From Pseudomonas sp. GM21 (GTDB taxonomy: Bacteria > Pseudomonadota > Gammaproteobacteria > Pseudomonadales > Pseudomonadaceae), in assembly GCF_000282215.1 (NCBI RefSeq), contig NZ_AKJS01000088.1, positions 1 through 61,500 of the forward strand: DNA of 61,500 nucleotides, in the 5' to 3' direction. The stretch's first letter is position 1, and each line of letters begins with the position of its first letter. A program made the translations under genes and the position numbers. Shown in pieces: positions 8,758 to 17,458 of the stretch. The notes under the pieces were generated by a model. That model saw nothing but the letters and a program-made list of their open reading frames with translations, was not told where the DNA came from and searched no databases.

Positions 8758-9281
8758 CGACGTTCTCCCGTGAAAGGGTTCGGTACAGCATGCAGCGGTG
8801 GGTATTCGGCCAGTTTTACCCGGGCAGCGGCCAGCCGGCTCATGACCGTGCCCATGGGCACTTGCAGTACTTCGGCGACTTCGCGGTACGACAAACCTTC
8901 GACGTACGCCAGATACACCGTTTCGCGTTGGGCTTCGGGCAACGCGTCGACACGCCGGATCACTTGAGCCGCCAGCACGTGGGTTTGCGCCGCGTGTTCG
9001 CCGTCAAACGACAACTGACTGTCGCCATCCACCAATCCCTGACCCTGGCGCACCCGCCGCGCACGCACCTCATTGAGCCAGATCGAGTGCAGTATGCTCA
9101 GCAGCCAGCGGTCCATGCGCGTGCCGGGAACAAACTGGCCTGCACGTTCAAGCGCCCGCACGCAGGTCGCCTGCACCAGGTCTTCGGCCACATGCCGTTG
9201 CCGGGACAACAACAAGCCGTAACGCCACAAACGCGCTAAATGCTGGCCCAGTTCGGCCCTGATTGTTTGATCGCTGGCGAT
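8754..9281 (-). CDS. ECF-family RNA polymerase sigma factor, start codon unclear
   Basis: A group IV sigma-70 factor. Region 2 is seen in RHVAEDLVQATCVRALERAG and region 4 in LPEAQRETVYLAYVEGLSYR followed by EVAEVLQVPMGTVMSRLAAAR. Without upstream residues region 2 is incomplete: the in-frame TTG at 9230 begins in the middle of its first helix. Upstream, the frame is open to a stop at 9324-9326 but holds no ATG or GTG. A strong Shine-Dalgarno (GGAGGT, 9291-9286) is followed 4 bases later by ATC at 9281, one base away from ATG, and that start restores full region 2 (175 residues). I annotate from 9281 as the best guess. The gene lies 23 bases after the TPR gene and overlaps the anti-sigma gene. 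Confidence 0.85.
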   Translation of the reverse strand: MASDQTIRAELGQHLARLWRYGLLLSRQRHVAEDLVQATCVRALERAGQFVPGTRMDRWLLSILHSIWLNEVRARRVRQGQGLVDGDSQLSFDGEHAAQTHVLAAQVIRRVDALPEAQRETVYLAYVEGLSYREVAEVLQVPMGTVMSRLAAARVKLAEYPPLHAVPNPFTGERR

Positions 9282-9304
9282 GGCGACCTCCGTCTGTACA
9301 GGTG

Positions 9305-9847
9305 TCAGGTTTTCGATGAGTCGTTAATGGCTTCGGCCAGGTCCCGGTATTCCTCGCAGGTGCTGCCGCAGATCGATTTGATGTGCTGCAACTGTTCTTG
9401 CGCCAGGTCCAGTCTGCCTTTGATCACATACGCTTCACCGAGGTATTCGCGCACTTGCGCATACTGCGGGTCGAGTTTGACCGATTGCAGGTAATAACCA
9501 ATGCCTTCGTCGGTACGCCCCAGCTTACGCGTGGCGTAACCGCGATAGTTTAAAGCTTTGGCCGTGTTCGGCTGCTTTAGCGTATCGAGCAGGGCCAAGG
9601 CTTCTTCGTAGCGATCGTCCTTCGCCAGGCGATAGGCATAATTGATACGGTCTTCGTCGGGCACCAGGCTATTGCTTTGCTTGAGGCATTTCTGCGATCT
9701 GGAATCGAAGACCTGGCCTTTGGGGCAGCTGGGTTTGGCGGGTGCATCATCGTCGCCATTGGCCTGGGCCAGCGAGCTGCTCAGTGCTGCCGCCAGACAA
9801 CCGGCAAGCAGCAGCGGGGCGGTGAAAACAGCAAAACGCACGTTCAT
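9305..9847 (-). CDS. Exported TPR-repeat protein, first gene of the ECF sigma operon
   Basis: A 180-residue protein with an N-terminal export signal. Either LAGC (Cys17) acts as a lipobox or cleavage follows SLAQA near residue 29. A short Cys-flanked motif (CPKGQVFDSRSQKC, about 40-54) is followed by tetratricopeptide repeats (about 66-165), with ALNYRGYATRKLGRTDEGIG as the clearest unit. TPRs mediate protein contacts. The gene is followed within 23 bases by the ECF sigma gene and then its anti-sigma factor, so it may be part of the signal-sensing chain in the periplasm. That link is inferred from operon position only. Confidence 0.8.
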   Translation of the reverse strand: MNVRFAVFTAPLLLAGCLAAALSSSLAQANGDDDAPAKPSCPKGQVFDSRSQKCLKQSNSLVPDEDRINYAYRLAKDDRYEEALALLDTLKQPNTAKALNYRGYATRKLGRTDEGIGYYLQSVKLDPQYAQVREYLGEAYVIKGRLDLAQEQLQHIKSICGSTCEEYRDLAEAINDSSKT

Positions 9848-10099
9848 GGGCCAGGCTCCAAGGGTTGCGGGTTTCGGTTAAAACCACGATCGTTTTGGGT
9901 CATGAAATAAGAACACCGCAGCGTGCACAATTATTCATTTCTTTCTGGGGAACTTTTCAAAGAAAGTACAAACCTTGTGCTCTGTTGGAAATTCAAAAAA
10001 AGCCAGTCCCGTTTTTGGCCGAACCACTGCCTTACTCCCCCCACCCATGCCTTGTTATAGTCCGGGCCTCATTTTTTGCCCGGTAAAAGGATCACTGCC

Positions 10100-10912
10100 A
10101 TGTCTCAGTACACCGCGTTCACCGTCGAACTCACCGACAACATCGCCCATGTGCAGATAAACCGTCCGGAAAAGATCAACTCGATGAACGCCGCGTTCTG
10201 GAGCGAGATCATTGAGATTTTCCAGTGGATCGACGACACCGATGAAGCTCGCGTCGTGGTCCTCAGTGGTGCCGGCAAGCATTTCTCCTCCGGCATCGAC
10301 CTGATGATGCTGGCCGGTGTGGCCAATGAACTGGGCAAGGATGTCGGTCGCAACGCGCGCCTGCTGCGCCGCAAGATCCTCGCCCTGCAAGCGTCCTTCA
10401 ATGCTGTCGACAATTGCCGCAAACCGGTGCTGGCGGCGATTCAGGGTTATTGCCTCGGCGGTGCCATCGACCTGATTGCCGCCTGCGACATGCGTTACGC
10501 CGCCGAAAACGCGCAATTCTCGATCAAGGAAATCGACATCGGCATGGCCGCCGATGTCGGCACGTTGCAACGCTTGCCGCGCATCGTCGGTGACGGCATG
10601 CTGCGTGAACTGGCTTACACTGGTCGCACGTTTGGCGCCGACGAAGCGCGCAACATCGGCCTGGTCAATCGCGTCTACAGCGACAGCGCGAGCCTGCTGG
10701 ATGGCGTCATGGGGATTGCCCGCGAAATCGCCAGCAAATCGCCGATTGCGGTTACCGGCACCAAAGAAATGATCAGCTACATGCGCGACCATCGCATCGA
10801 CGACGGCCTCGAATACGTCGCCACCTGGAACGCCGCCATGCTGCAATCCACTGACTTGCGCGTGGCCATGGCCGCCCATATGAGCAAACAGAAACCCGAA
10901 TTTCTGGACTGA
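10100..10912 (+). CDS. Crotonase-family protein, probable delta3,5-delta2,4-dienoyl-CoA isomerase
   Basis: A 270-residue enoyl-CoA hydratase/isomerase superfamily enzyme. The oxyanion-hole segments are seen in GKHFSSGIDLMML (about 58-70) and IQGYCLGGAIDLIAACDMRY (about 114-133). The acidic residues in GGAID, IKEIDIG and MAADVGTLQRLP match the pattern of peroxisomal/mitochondrial dienoyl-CoA isomerase (ECH1) rather than a hydratase, which would have two catalytic glutamates. The role would be auxiliary beta-oxidation of unsaturated fatty acids with odd-numbered double bonds. The ATG at 10100 follows AAAAGGA. The NudC gene begins 6 bases downstream, so they may share a transcript. Confidence 0.85.
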   Translation: MSQYTAFTVELTDNIAHVQINRPEKINSMNAAFWSEIIEIFQWIDDTDEARVVVLSGAGKHFSSGIDLMMLAGVANELGKDVGRNARLLRRKILALQASFNAVDNCRKPVLAAIQGYCLGGAIDLIAACDMRYAAENAQFSIKEIDIGMAADVGTLQRLPRIVGDGMLRELAYTGRTFGADEARNIGLVNRVYSDSASLLDGVMGIAREIASKSPIAVTGTKEMISYMRDHRIDDGLEYVATWNAAMLQSTDLRVAMAAHMSKQKPEFLD

Positions 10913-10918
10913 TTAAAC

Positions 10919-11749
10919 ATGACTTCACGCTGGACCACCGCAGTACTGGACACCGATCAACCTGGGGGTTGGGCCGTGGCCCGCAGCCCGGACGGCTTCC
11001 TGTTCGATGACAATGGCGCGCTGTTCCCGCGTGAGTGGCTCAAGCGTCAGGATCTGCCGATTCTCGCCGAGCACGGCATCGGTCACCTTGATGGTGAGCC
11101 GGTGTATCTGCTGGAGCTGCGCAGTCCCGGTGAAGTGCCTGGTTGCAATTGGAAAGGTCTGCGGGCGTTCATGCTTGAGGGCGATCACACGGTGTACAAG
11201 GTGCTCGGCTATGCCGCGCAAATTGGCACCTGGTACCGAGAGCATCGCTTTTGTGGCAACTGTGGTCAGGCGGCAACGCAGATTCCACGCGAGCGGGCGA
11301 TGTACTGCGAGCCGTGTAATTTGCGCTATTACCCACGGATTTCGCCGAGCATGATCGTGCTGGTCACCCGTGGCGATGAGATCCTGCTGGCCCGTTCGCC
11401 CCGTTTCGTCAGTGGGGTCTACAGCACATTGGCAGGGTTTGCCGAGCCGGGAGAGTCGGCCGAGGATTGCCTGATTCGCGAGGTTCGCGAGGAGGTGCAG
11501 ATCGAGGTCAGGAACATCCAGTACCTGGGCAGCCAGTGCTGGCCGTTCCCGCACTCAATGATGCTCGGCTTCCATGCCGAGTACGCCGGTGGCGAGATTG
11601 TCTGTCAGGAAGACGAAATCGAAGACGCCCAGTGGTTCAGCGTTCATGCGCTGCCGCCGTTGCCGGCGTCACGCTCGATTGCCCGTTACCTGATCGACGT
11701 CTATGTGGCGCGGCGCTTAGGCCACGCTGAACCAGTGCTGCCAGGCTAA
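10919..11749 (+). CDS. nudC: NAD(H)/deNADding pyrophosphatase NudC
   Basis: A 276-residue Nudix hydrolase that cleaves NADH to NMNH and AMP and, in E. coli, removes NAD caps from RNA. A zinc ribbon is seen as CGNCGQ and CEPCN (about 118-140). The Nudix box follows ([20 protein letters not shown], about 176-195), with the NudC-specific [14 protein letters not shown] just after it. Length is normal. It directly follows the crotonase gene. Its last 33 bases overlap the 3' end of the convergent TSUP permease gene. Confidence 0.94.
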   Translation: MTSRWTTAVLDTDQPGGWAVARSPDGFLFDDNGALFPREWLKRQDLPILAEHGIGHLDGEPVYLLELRSPGEVPGCNWKGLRAFMLEGDHTVYKVLGYAAQIGTWYREHRFCGNCGQAATQIPRERAMYCEPCNLRYYPRISPSMIVLVTRGDEILLARSPRFVSGVYSTLAGFAEPGESAEDCLIREVREEVQIEVRNIQYLGSQCWPFPHSMMLGFHAEYAGGEIVCQEDEIEDAQWFSVHALPPLPASRSIARYLIDVYVARRLGHAEPVLPG

Positions 11750-12496
11750 CCGCACGGTCAAGCCCAGCACCACGGTGATGAATACCGGTCGAATGAACTT
11801 CGCACCGCCACTGATGGCGGTGCGTGCGCCAAAGAAAGCGCCGACCATCACCGACAGGCCCATGCTCAGGCCGATGATCCAGTCCACCTGCCCGGAAAAT
11901 ACAAACACCGACAGCGCCGCAATGTTGCTGACGAAGTTCATGCTGCGTGCCACGCCGCTGGCCTTCACCAGGTCGATGGGGTACATCAGCAACGTGCTGA
12001 CGGTCCAGAACGCGCCCGTGCCGGGGCCGGCCACGCCGTCGTAGAAACCGAGGCTGAAGCCCTGGGTCGATTGCCACTTTTTCTTGATCGGCGCATCGCT
12101 GTCCAGTGGTGCCTTGGGCGTGCCGCCGAACAACAGGTACAGGCCGCAGGCGAAGACGATCACCGGAAGCATTTTATTCAGCCACTCGGCCGGCAAATAA
12201 TGCGCGACCACCGCGCCGGTCAATGCGCCGACCAGTGTGCCAACGATGGCGTGCATCCACTGGCGGGGATGAAATAGCTTGCGACGGTAGAAGGTGAAAC
12301 TGGCGGTGGCCGAGCCGAACGTCGAACTCAACTTGTTGGTGCCCAGTACCAGGTGCGGCGGCAAGCCGGCGGTGAGCAGGGCCGGGGTGGTCAGCAGACC
12401 GCCGCCACCGGCAATCGCGTCGATGAAACCGGCAATGAAGGCAACAACGGCCAGAATGGCCAGGGTGGTGAGGTCAACACTGAGTTCGAAAGGCAT
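11717..12496 (-). CDS. TSUP family (TauE/SafE) membrane permease
   Basis: A 259-residue integral membrane protein of the TSUP family, whose members move sulfite, sulfoacetate or other sulfur anions. It has about eight hydrophobic segments. Family motifs are [20 protein letters not shown] near residues 22-41 and the internally repeated [15 protein letters not shown] near 155-169. The substrate cannot be told from sequence and no sulfur genes are next to it. Its 3' end overlaps nudC by 33 bases on the opposite strand, so transcription of one may affect the other. Confidence 0.9.
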   Translation of the reverse strand: MPFELSVDLTTLAILAVVAFIAGFIDAIAGGGGLLTTPALLTAGLPPHLVLGTNKLSSTFGSATASFTFYRRKLFHPRQWMHAIVGTLVGALTGAVVAHYLPAEWLNKMLPVIVFACGLYLLFGGTPKAPLDSDAPIKKKWQSTQGFSLGFYDGVAGPGTGAFWTVSTLLMYPIDLVKASGVARSMNFVSNIAALSVFVFSGQVDWIIGLSMGLSVMVGAFFGARTAISGGAKFIRPVFITVVLGLTVRLAWQHWFSVA

Positions 12497-12590
12497 GGAA
12501 TCGGCTTATTCGGCGGGGTGCAGGACAGGGCTGCGGGGAAGGGTCGGTATCTTACCTAGATCCAGACTTTGCGGCGACCCGTCTGGCCTC

Positions 12591-12728
12591 ATCGCCAGCA
12601 GGCTCCCACATTGGATGTGCGTCGAACATAAGCCCCCTGTGGGAGCGAGCCTGCTCGCGATGGCTGAGTATCAGTCGATACATCCAGTGACTGTTACACC
12701 GCCATCGCCAGCAGGCTGGCTCCCACAT
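12591..12728. repeat. Cluster of three REP elements
   Basis: Three REP copies with alternating orientation: 12591-12612 (shortened, lacking the middle GCTC), 12639-12664 (full) and 12700-12728 (with GGCTGGCTCCC in place of GGCTCGCTCCC). They fill the space between the TSUP permease start and the DUF1348 stop. The first and third copies are diverged. Confidence 0.85.
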
Positions 12729-12746
12729 TTTGGATTTAGGTGAATA

Positions 12747-13223
12747 TTAGAGACCGAGGTCGGACAGCCCCGGGTGATCATCCGGGCGACGCCCCAGCGG
12801 CCAGTGGTACTTGCGCTCGCTTTCCTTGATCGGCAGGTCGTTGATGCTGGCAAACCGATTGGCCATCAGTCCGTTCTCGTCGAACTCCCAGTTTTCGTTG
12901 CCGTAGGAACGGAACCAGTTGCCCGAGTCGTCGTGCCATTCATAGGCATAACGCACGGCGATGCGGTTGCCGGTGAAGGCCCAGAGTTCCTTGATCAAGC
13001 GGTAATCCAGTTCCTTGGCCCATTTGCGGGTCAGGAACGCTTTGGCTTCTTCGCGGTTGTTTGCGAATTCGGCGCGGTTACGCCATCGGGTATCCAGTGT
13101 ATAAGCCAGCGACACTCGCTCGGGGTCGCGAGAGTTCCAGCCGTCTTCGGCCAGGCGAACTTTTTCGATGGCAGATTCGCGGGTGAAGGGGGGCAATGGC
13201 GGACGAACTTCAGCGTTAGACAT
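12747..13223 (-). CDS. DUF1348 family protein (NTF2-like fold)
   Basis: A 158-residue soluble protein of the DUF1348 family, a small group with the NTF2/SnoaL alpha-beta cone fold. Family blocks are [14 protein letters not shown] (about 29-42), [27 protein letters not shown] and [17 protein letters not shown]. Members are uncharacterised; the fold often forms small hydrolases, isomerases or ligand-binding dimers. The ATG at 13223 follows GGGAG with normal spacing; the frame is open 10 codons further but without a better start. It is a single gene between REP elements and pssA. Confidence 0.85.
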   Translation of the reverse strand: MSNAEVRPPLPPFTRESAIEKVRLAEDGWNSRDPERVSLAYTLDTRWRNRAEFANNREEAKAFLTRKWAKELDYRLIKELWAFTGNRIAVRYAYEWHDDSGNWFRSYGNENWEFDENGLMANRFASINDLPIKESERKYHWPLGRRPDDHPGLSDLGL

Positions 13224-13444
13224 GTAAAGTCTCCCAGTAAAAGTACAGTTCAAACACGTAGCGGGTCATTTTGTTCGTGTTGCAAAACAGTAGAACGTTC
13301 GTTGTCCTTGGTCAGCAGAAGTTTTCTTCGCCTGTCATGCCGCCATCGCGAGCAGGAGACAGGTATACCAATGCGGTAACAAGACCCAAACCCATCCATG
13401 GTGTAAGCTCATGAATTCTTCGGATTCGACCCACTGCGAGCCCT

Positions 13445-14788
13445 ATGCCGTCGCTTTTCAAACGCTCTCTGCTGCCCAAACTGCGCAGTTTTCCGCTGAC
13501 CGCCGATGCCGTCACGATCCTTTCCGGTGCCGCCGAGTTTCGTCGTTGCCTGCTGGAGAAGATCGCCCAGGCCACGCACCGCATCTATATCGTTGCGCTG
13601 TACCTGCAACAGGATGAAGCCGGCCAGGAAATTCTCGATGCCTTGCACGCCGCCAAATTGGCGCGTCCGCAGCTGGACGTGGTCGTGGTGGTCGACTGGC
13701 TGCGCGCCCAGCGCGGCTTGATTGGTGCCGGCAAGCAACCGGGCAACTCGGCGTGGTATCAGGAAGCGACCCGCACCCACGCCAGTGAAGTGCCGGTGTA
13801 TGGCGTACCGGTGCAGACGCGCGAACTGTTCGGCGTGCTGCATCTGAAGGGCTTTGTGATCGATGATTGCGTGATTTACAGCGGCGCGAGCCTGAACAAT
13901 GTTTACCTGCACAAGTTCGACAAATACCGCTTCGACCGATACCACGTACTGCAGAACCAGGCGCTGGCCAATTCGATGCAGCACCTGATACAGCACGGTT
14001 TCCTTGAGTCCAAAGCCGTACACCGCCTCGATTTGCCGAACCTGCCGACCACCCGCAGCCTGCGCCATGACATCGGCGATTTGCGCAGCCGTCTCAAGCA
14101 CGCGGCCTATGACACCACGGCGGGCAGCACGCTGAAGTCCGATCTGTCAGTCAGCCCGTTGCTCGGTGTCGGCAAGAACAACCCATTGAACAGGGTGATT
14201 TGCGAGTTGATCGCCAGCACCCGGCACCAACTGACGATCTGCACACCGTACTTCAACCTGCCACTGGCCGTGACCCGGGAAATCAACCGGGCGCTAGGGC
14301 GAGGGGTCAAGGTCGACATTGTAGTCGGCGACAAGACCGCCAACGATTTCTACATCCCGCCGAGCGAACCGTTCAAGGTGATCGCAGCGCTGCCTTACCT
14401 CTACGAGATCAGCCTGCGACGCTTTGCCAAAAAGCATCAGCACAGCATCGACAGCGGCAAACTGAACCTGCATTTGTGGCGTGATGGCGACAACACCTAT
14501 CACCTCAAGGGCATGTGGATCGACCAGCGCTATACCTTGCTGACCGGCAACAACCTCAACCCTCGGGCATTCCGTCTTGACCTGGAAAACGCGCTACTGA
14601 TCGATGACCCGAAAGGCGAACTGCTTGAGCAACGCAACGCCGAGCTGGTAGAGATTTTTCAGAACACCAGCCGCATCGAGCGTTATCAGGAGCTGGAAAC
14701 GCTGCTGGATTACCCGCCAGCGGTGGCCAAGTTCCTCACGCGCGTCAGTCGTGTGCGGATTGAGCGGCTGCTCTATCGGATTCTGTAA
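13445..14788 (+). CDS. pssA: CDP-diacylglycerol--serine O-phosphatidyltransferase (PLD-type PssA)
   Basis: A 447-residue phospholipase D-superfamily enzyme that makes phosphatidylserine, the precursor of phosphatidylethanolamine, at the cytoplasmic membrane. Both HxK motifs are present: HLKGFVIDD near 137-145 with GASLNN after it, and HLKGMWIDQRYTLLTGNNLN near 355-374. Length matches the E. coli-type enzyme (about 450 residues). The ribosome binding site is weak (GCGAG). The last 44 bases overlap the convergent MFS gene. Confidence 0.93.
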   Translation: MPSLFKRSLLPKLRSFPLTADAVTILSGAAEFRRCLLEKIAQATHRIYIVALYLQQDEAGQEILDALHAAKLARPQLDVVVVVDWLRAQRGLIGAGKQPGNSAWYQEATRTHASEVPVYGVPVQTRELFGVLHLKGFVIDDCVIYSGASLNNVYLHKFDKYRFDRYHVLQNQALANSMQHLIQHGFLESKAVHRLDLPNLPTTRSLRHDIGDLRSRLKHAAYDTTAGSTLKSDLSVSPLLGVGKNNPLNRVICELIASTRHQLTICTPYFNLPLAVTREINRALGRGVKVDIVVGDKTANDFYIPPSEPFKVIAALPYLYEISLRRFAKKHQHSIDSGKLNLHLWRDGDNTYHLKGMWIDQRYTLLTGNNLNPRAFRLDLENALLIDDPKGELLEQRNAELVEIFQNTSRIERYQELETLLDYPPAVAKFLTRVSRVRIERLLYRIL

Positions 14789-15962
14789 TGCTTGACGCTG
14801 CCGGGGGGTTTGGCCACAGGGCCACTAGCAGCAATAGCGCGGCGGCCACCAGATAGGGCAAGCGTGGTTCCAGGTCATAGATCAGCGTGGCCGCCAACGG
14901 CCCGATGACGACGCCAAACCCTTGCGCGGCACCGATGGAGCCGGCGGTGGCGCCTTGCTCGGAGGCGTCCACGGCATTGGCGGCCAGTGCGGCGAAAGAG
15001 GGGAAAATCAGCCCCATTCCGCCCGCTGAAACGAAGAAGCACAGCCACAAGCCCCACGCAGTATTGGCGAGGATGCTGCCGGCAAATCCCACGGACGCCA
15101 CCACCGCGCCGGCGCGGATCAAGCGCAGCGGCGGCCATTCGAGCCGGCGCACCACCAGTTGCGAGCAGATCAAGGCGAAACCGACCATGGTCAAGGCAAT
15201 GCCCGCCGTTTGCGCGGCGTCGGCCGGGTTCATGCCGAGCCGGTCGAGGGCAAAGAAACCGACGGTGATTTGCGCAATTGATACACACAGCATCGCCACA
15301 AACGCGACCGCCATGGGCCGGCGCAGACGTGGGTCGTTCAGGCGCACCTTGCGCGGTGCTTGCCGCAGGTGCAGTTCCTGGCCCTTGAGCTTGAAGCGCA
15401 ACACCACAAAGGCCAGCAATGGCAGCACGGCCATGGCGTAAAACGGCAGGCTTAAGCTGAAACGCGACAGTAACGCGGCGATGGCCGGCCCGATCACCAG
15501 GCCACACGCATTGGCGGCACCCAATGCCGCCATGGCTTTGGCACGGTGCTGCGGTTCGATGTTGTCGGCGATCAGTGCGTTGCCACCCACCGGGATGGCG
15601 GCGTAGAACACGCCGATCAATCCACGCCCGATCATCAAGCCGATGAACCCCAGCAGCGCCGACGGCAGAAGTCGCAAGGACACGTCGATGAACAGGCACA
15701 AGGCCCAATAGGCGAGGGTGAAACCCGCGGTGGCGATCAACAGGATGCGTCGCCGGCCATAACGGTCACTGGCCTGGCCCCAAGGCCGGGCGAGCAGCAT
15801 CCAGATGACCCCGGACACCGTCACCGCCGCACCGGCCTGCCACGTGGCAAGGCCCAACACCCGGGCAATCGGGCCGATCAGCGAGACAAACGCCATCATC
15901 GACATGGAGCAGGCCATGTTGGCAACCATTAACGGGCGCAAGTCGAAGGCGGGAGTGGTCAT
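14745..15962 (-). CDS. MFS transporter (12 transmembrane segments)
   Basis: A 405-residue major facilitator permease. It has about 12 hydrophobic segments and the family signature between segments 2 and 3 (LLARPWGQASDRYGRRRILL, near residues 56-75). The sequence resembles the DHA1 drug-export branch (YajR/TetA-like), but no substrate can be named. The ATG at 15962 follows GGAAG. It is a single gene whose stop lies inside the pssA 3' end. The AraC regulator is divergent from it about 200 bases away and could control it, though the catabolic operon downstream is the more natural target. Confidence 0.88.
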   Translation of the reverse strand: MTTPAFDLRPLMVANMACSMSMMAFVSLIGPIARVLGLATWQAGAAVTVSGVIWMLLARPWGQASDRYGRRRILLIATAGFTLAYWALCLFIDVSLRLLPSALLGFIGLMIGRGLIGVFYAAIPVGGNALIADNIEPQHRAKAMAALGAANACGLVIGPAIAALLSRFSLSLPFYAMAVLPLLAFVVLRFKLKGQELHLRQAPRKVRLNDPRLRRPMAVAFVAMLCVSIAQITVGFFALDRLGMNPADAAQTAGIALTMVGFALICSQLVVRRLEWPPLRLIRAGAVVASVGFAGSILANTAWGLWLCFFVSAGGMGLIFPSFAALAANAVDASEQGATAGSIGAAQGFGVVIGPLAATLIYDLEPRLPYLVAAALLLLVALWPNPPAASSITESDRAAAQSAHD

Positions 15963-16165
15963 GGGTGAGTCTTCCGTGAGCTTTTATAGTTTGCGGGAGA
16001 TGGTAGCTCGGGATATGTGCAAGCAGCAGGAATATCGGTGGCAGTGATAATGCAATCGTCGGAACGCCGCCCGGAGCCGGCTCACTCCCACAAGGGATCT
16101 GCACCCGGCAAGCGGCTGCGGTAAGATGCCGACACTCCAAAAAACAACAAGGCTTGCCGCGCTCA

Positions 16166-17182
16166 ATGTCGGAAAAAGACACCATCTCCATCCAACTGGT
16201 GCGCGAAGCGCTGCTGCAGAGTTGCGCCCCCGGTCAGGCCACCGATGAGGTGTTGAACAAAGTCGGAATCGATCCAGCGCTGCTGCAAACCCACGATGCC
16301 CGCGTCCCGGCCACCGCGTATGCCCGGCTCTGGCGCTTGTTGGCCCGGCGCCGGGATGATGAGTTTTTTGGCATGGACCCGCGCAAGCTCAAGTCCGGCA
16401 GTCTGGAGTTTCTGTGTCGCTGCTCAATGGTCCAGCCGAGCCTCGCCGCCGGGCTGACGTCAGGTTTGAGCTTTCTGTCGTTGATGCTTGAGCACCTGCC
16501 CGCGCAACTGGTCCGCCAGCAAAGCCTGGCCGAAATCGTTCTATTGGAAGACGATCAGGACCCGCGTCGAGCCTTCACCTATTTCACCTATTGGATGATC
16601 GTTCATGGCGTTGCCTGTTGGCTGGCAGGACGGCGGATACCGATCCTGGCGGTGGAATTACGCTGCGCGGCACCGGATTTTTGCGATGATTATCAGGTGA
16701 TGTTCTCCGAGAACCTGCGCTTCGACCGGCCGCGTACACGGATGATTTTCTCCGCCGACTGCCTGGATTTGCCGATCAAGCGCAGCGCTGAAGAACTCAA
16801 ACGGTTTCTGGCCATTGCGCCGGCCAATATCCTGGTCAAGTACCGTGATCCAGATAGCCTGGCGAACCGTATCAAACAGAATTTGCGCCAACTGCCTGCC
16901 CAGCAATGGCCGGAAACCGAGCCGCTGGCGCAGCAACTGTGCATGTCGGCCTCGACCTTGCGCCGGCGTCTGGCGGAAGAAGGGCAGACCTATCAGGGGC
17001 TCAAGGACAGCGTGCGCAAGGAGCTGGCCATCGTTTGGCTGGCTGAGCCAAGTATCAGCTTCGCCGAGATTGCCACGCGGTTGGGGTTTGCCGATGCGAG
17101 TTCGTTCTACAAGGCGTTTCGCAAGTGGGCGGGGTCTAATCCGGGGCATTACCGGAGTTTGATTCTGAACGAGGCCCATTGA
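16166..17182 (+). CDS. AraC-family transcriptional regulator (OruR/ArgR-like architecture)
   Basis: A 338-residue regulator with an N-terminal effector domain of the Arabinose_bd type (about 15-210) and a C-terminal double helix-turn-helix (about 235-330), seen in LAQQLCMSASTLRRRLAEEG and IATRLGFADASSFYKAFRKW followed by SNPGHYR. I chose the ATG at 16166; a TTG 12 bases upstream is in frame but too close to the AAGG. It lies 276 bases before the branched-chain acyl-CoA operon on the same strand, which makes it the likely regulator. The gap holds a REP pair, so it probably has its own transcript. Confidence 0.9.
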   Translation: MSEKDTISIQLVREALLQSCAPGQATDEVLNKVGIDPALLQTHDARVPATAYARLWRLLARRRDDEFFGMDPRKLKSGSLEFLCRCSMVQPSLAAGLTSGLSFLSLMLEHLPAQLVRQQSLAEIVLLEDDQDPRRAFTYFTYWMIVHGVACWLAGRRIPILAVELRCAAPDFCDDYQVMFSENLRFDRPRTRMIFSADCLDLPIKRSAEELKRFLAIAPANILVKYRDPDSLANRIKQNLRQLPAQQWPETEPLAQQLCMSASTLRRRLAEEGQTYQGLKDSVRKELAIVWLAEPSISFAEIATRLGFADASSFYKAFRKWAGSNPGHYRSLILNEAH

Positions 17183-17210
17183 TCCGAGGCCCTTGGTGAC
17201 TGCGCTGACG

Positions 17211-17308
17211 CTATCGCGAGCAGGCTCGCTCCCACAGTGGTTTTGTGGTGTGAATGCAATCTATGCCATACCCGGAACCCCTGTGGGAGCGAGCCTGCTC
17301 GCGATGAG
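17211..17308. repeat. REP palindrome pair
   Basis: Inverted copies at 17211-17237 (CTATCGCGAGCAGGCTCGCT) and 17281-17308, separated by about 43 bases, between the AraC gene and the acyl-CoA operon. The operon promoter is expected in the AT-rich stretch 17340-17450. Confidence 0.88.
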
Positions 17309-17458
17309 GCCCGAACGGGCACCACACCTCTGGAACCTTGGCCAAACCAGTCAAGCAACTTGATAACTTTGACCATTGCCCCGTACTGCCCACAGAGCGA
17401 CTATTTCTCTGGCTTTACGGTTCCCCCAGCCCAATAAAAATACAAAGGGATTCTGGCA

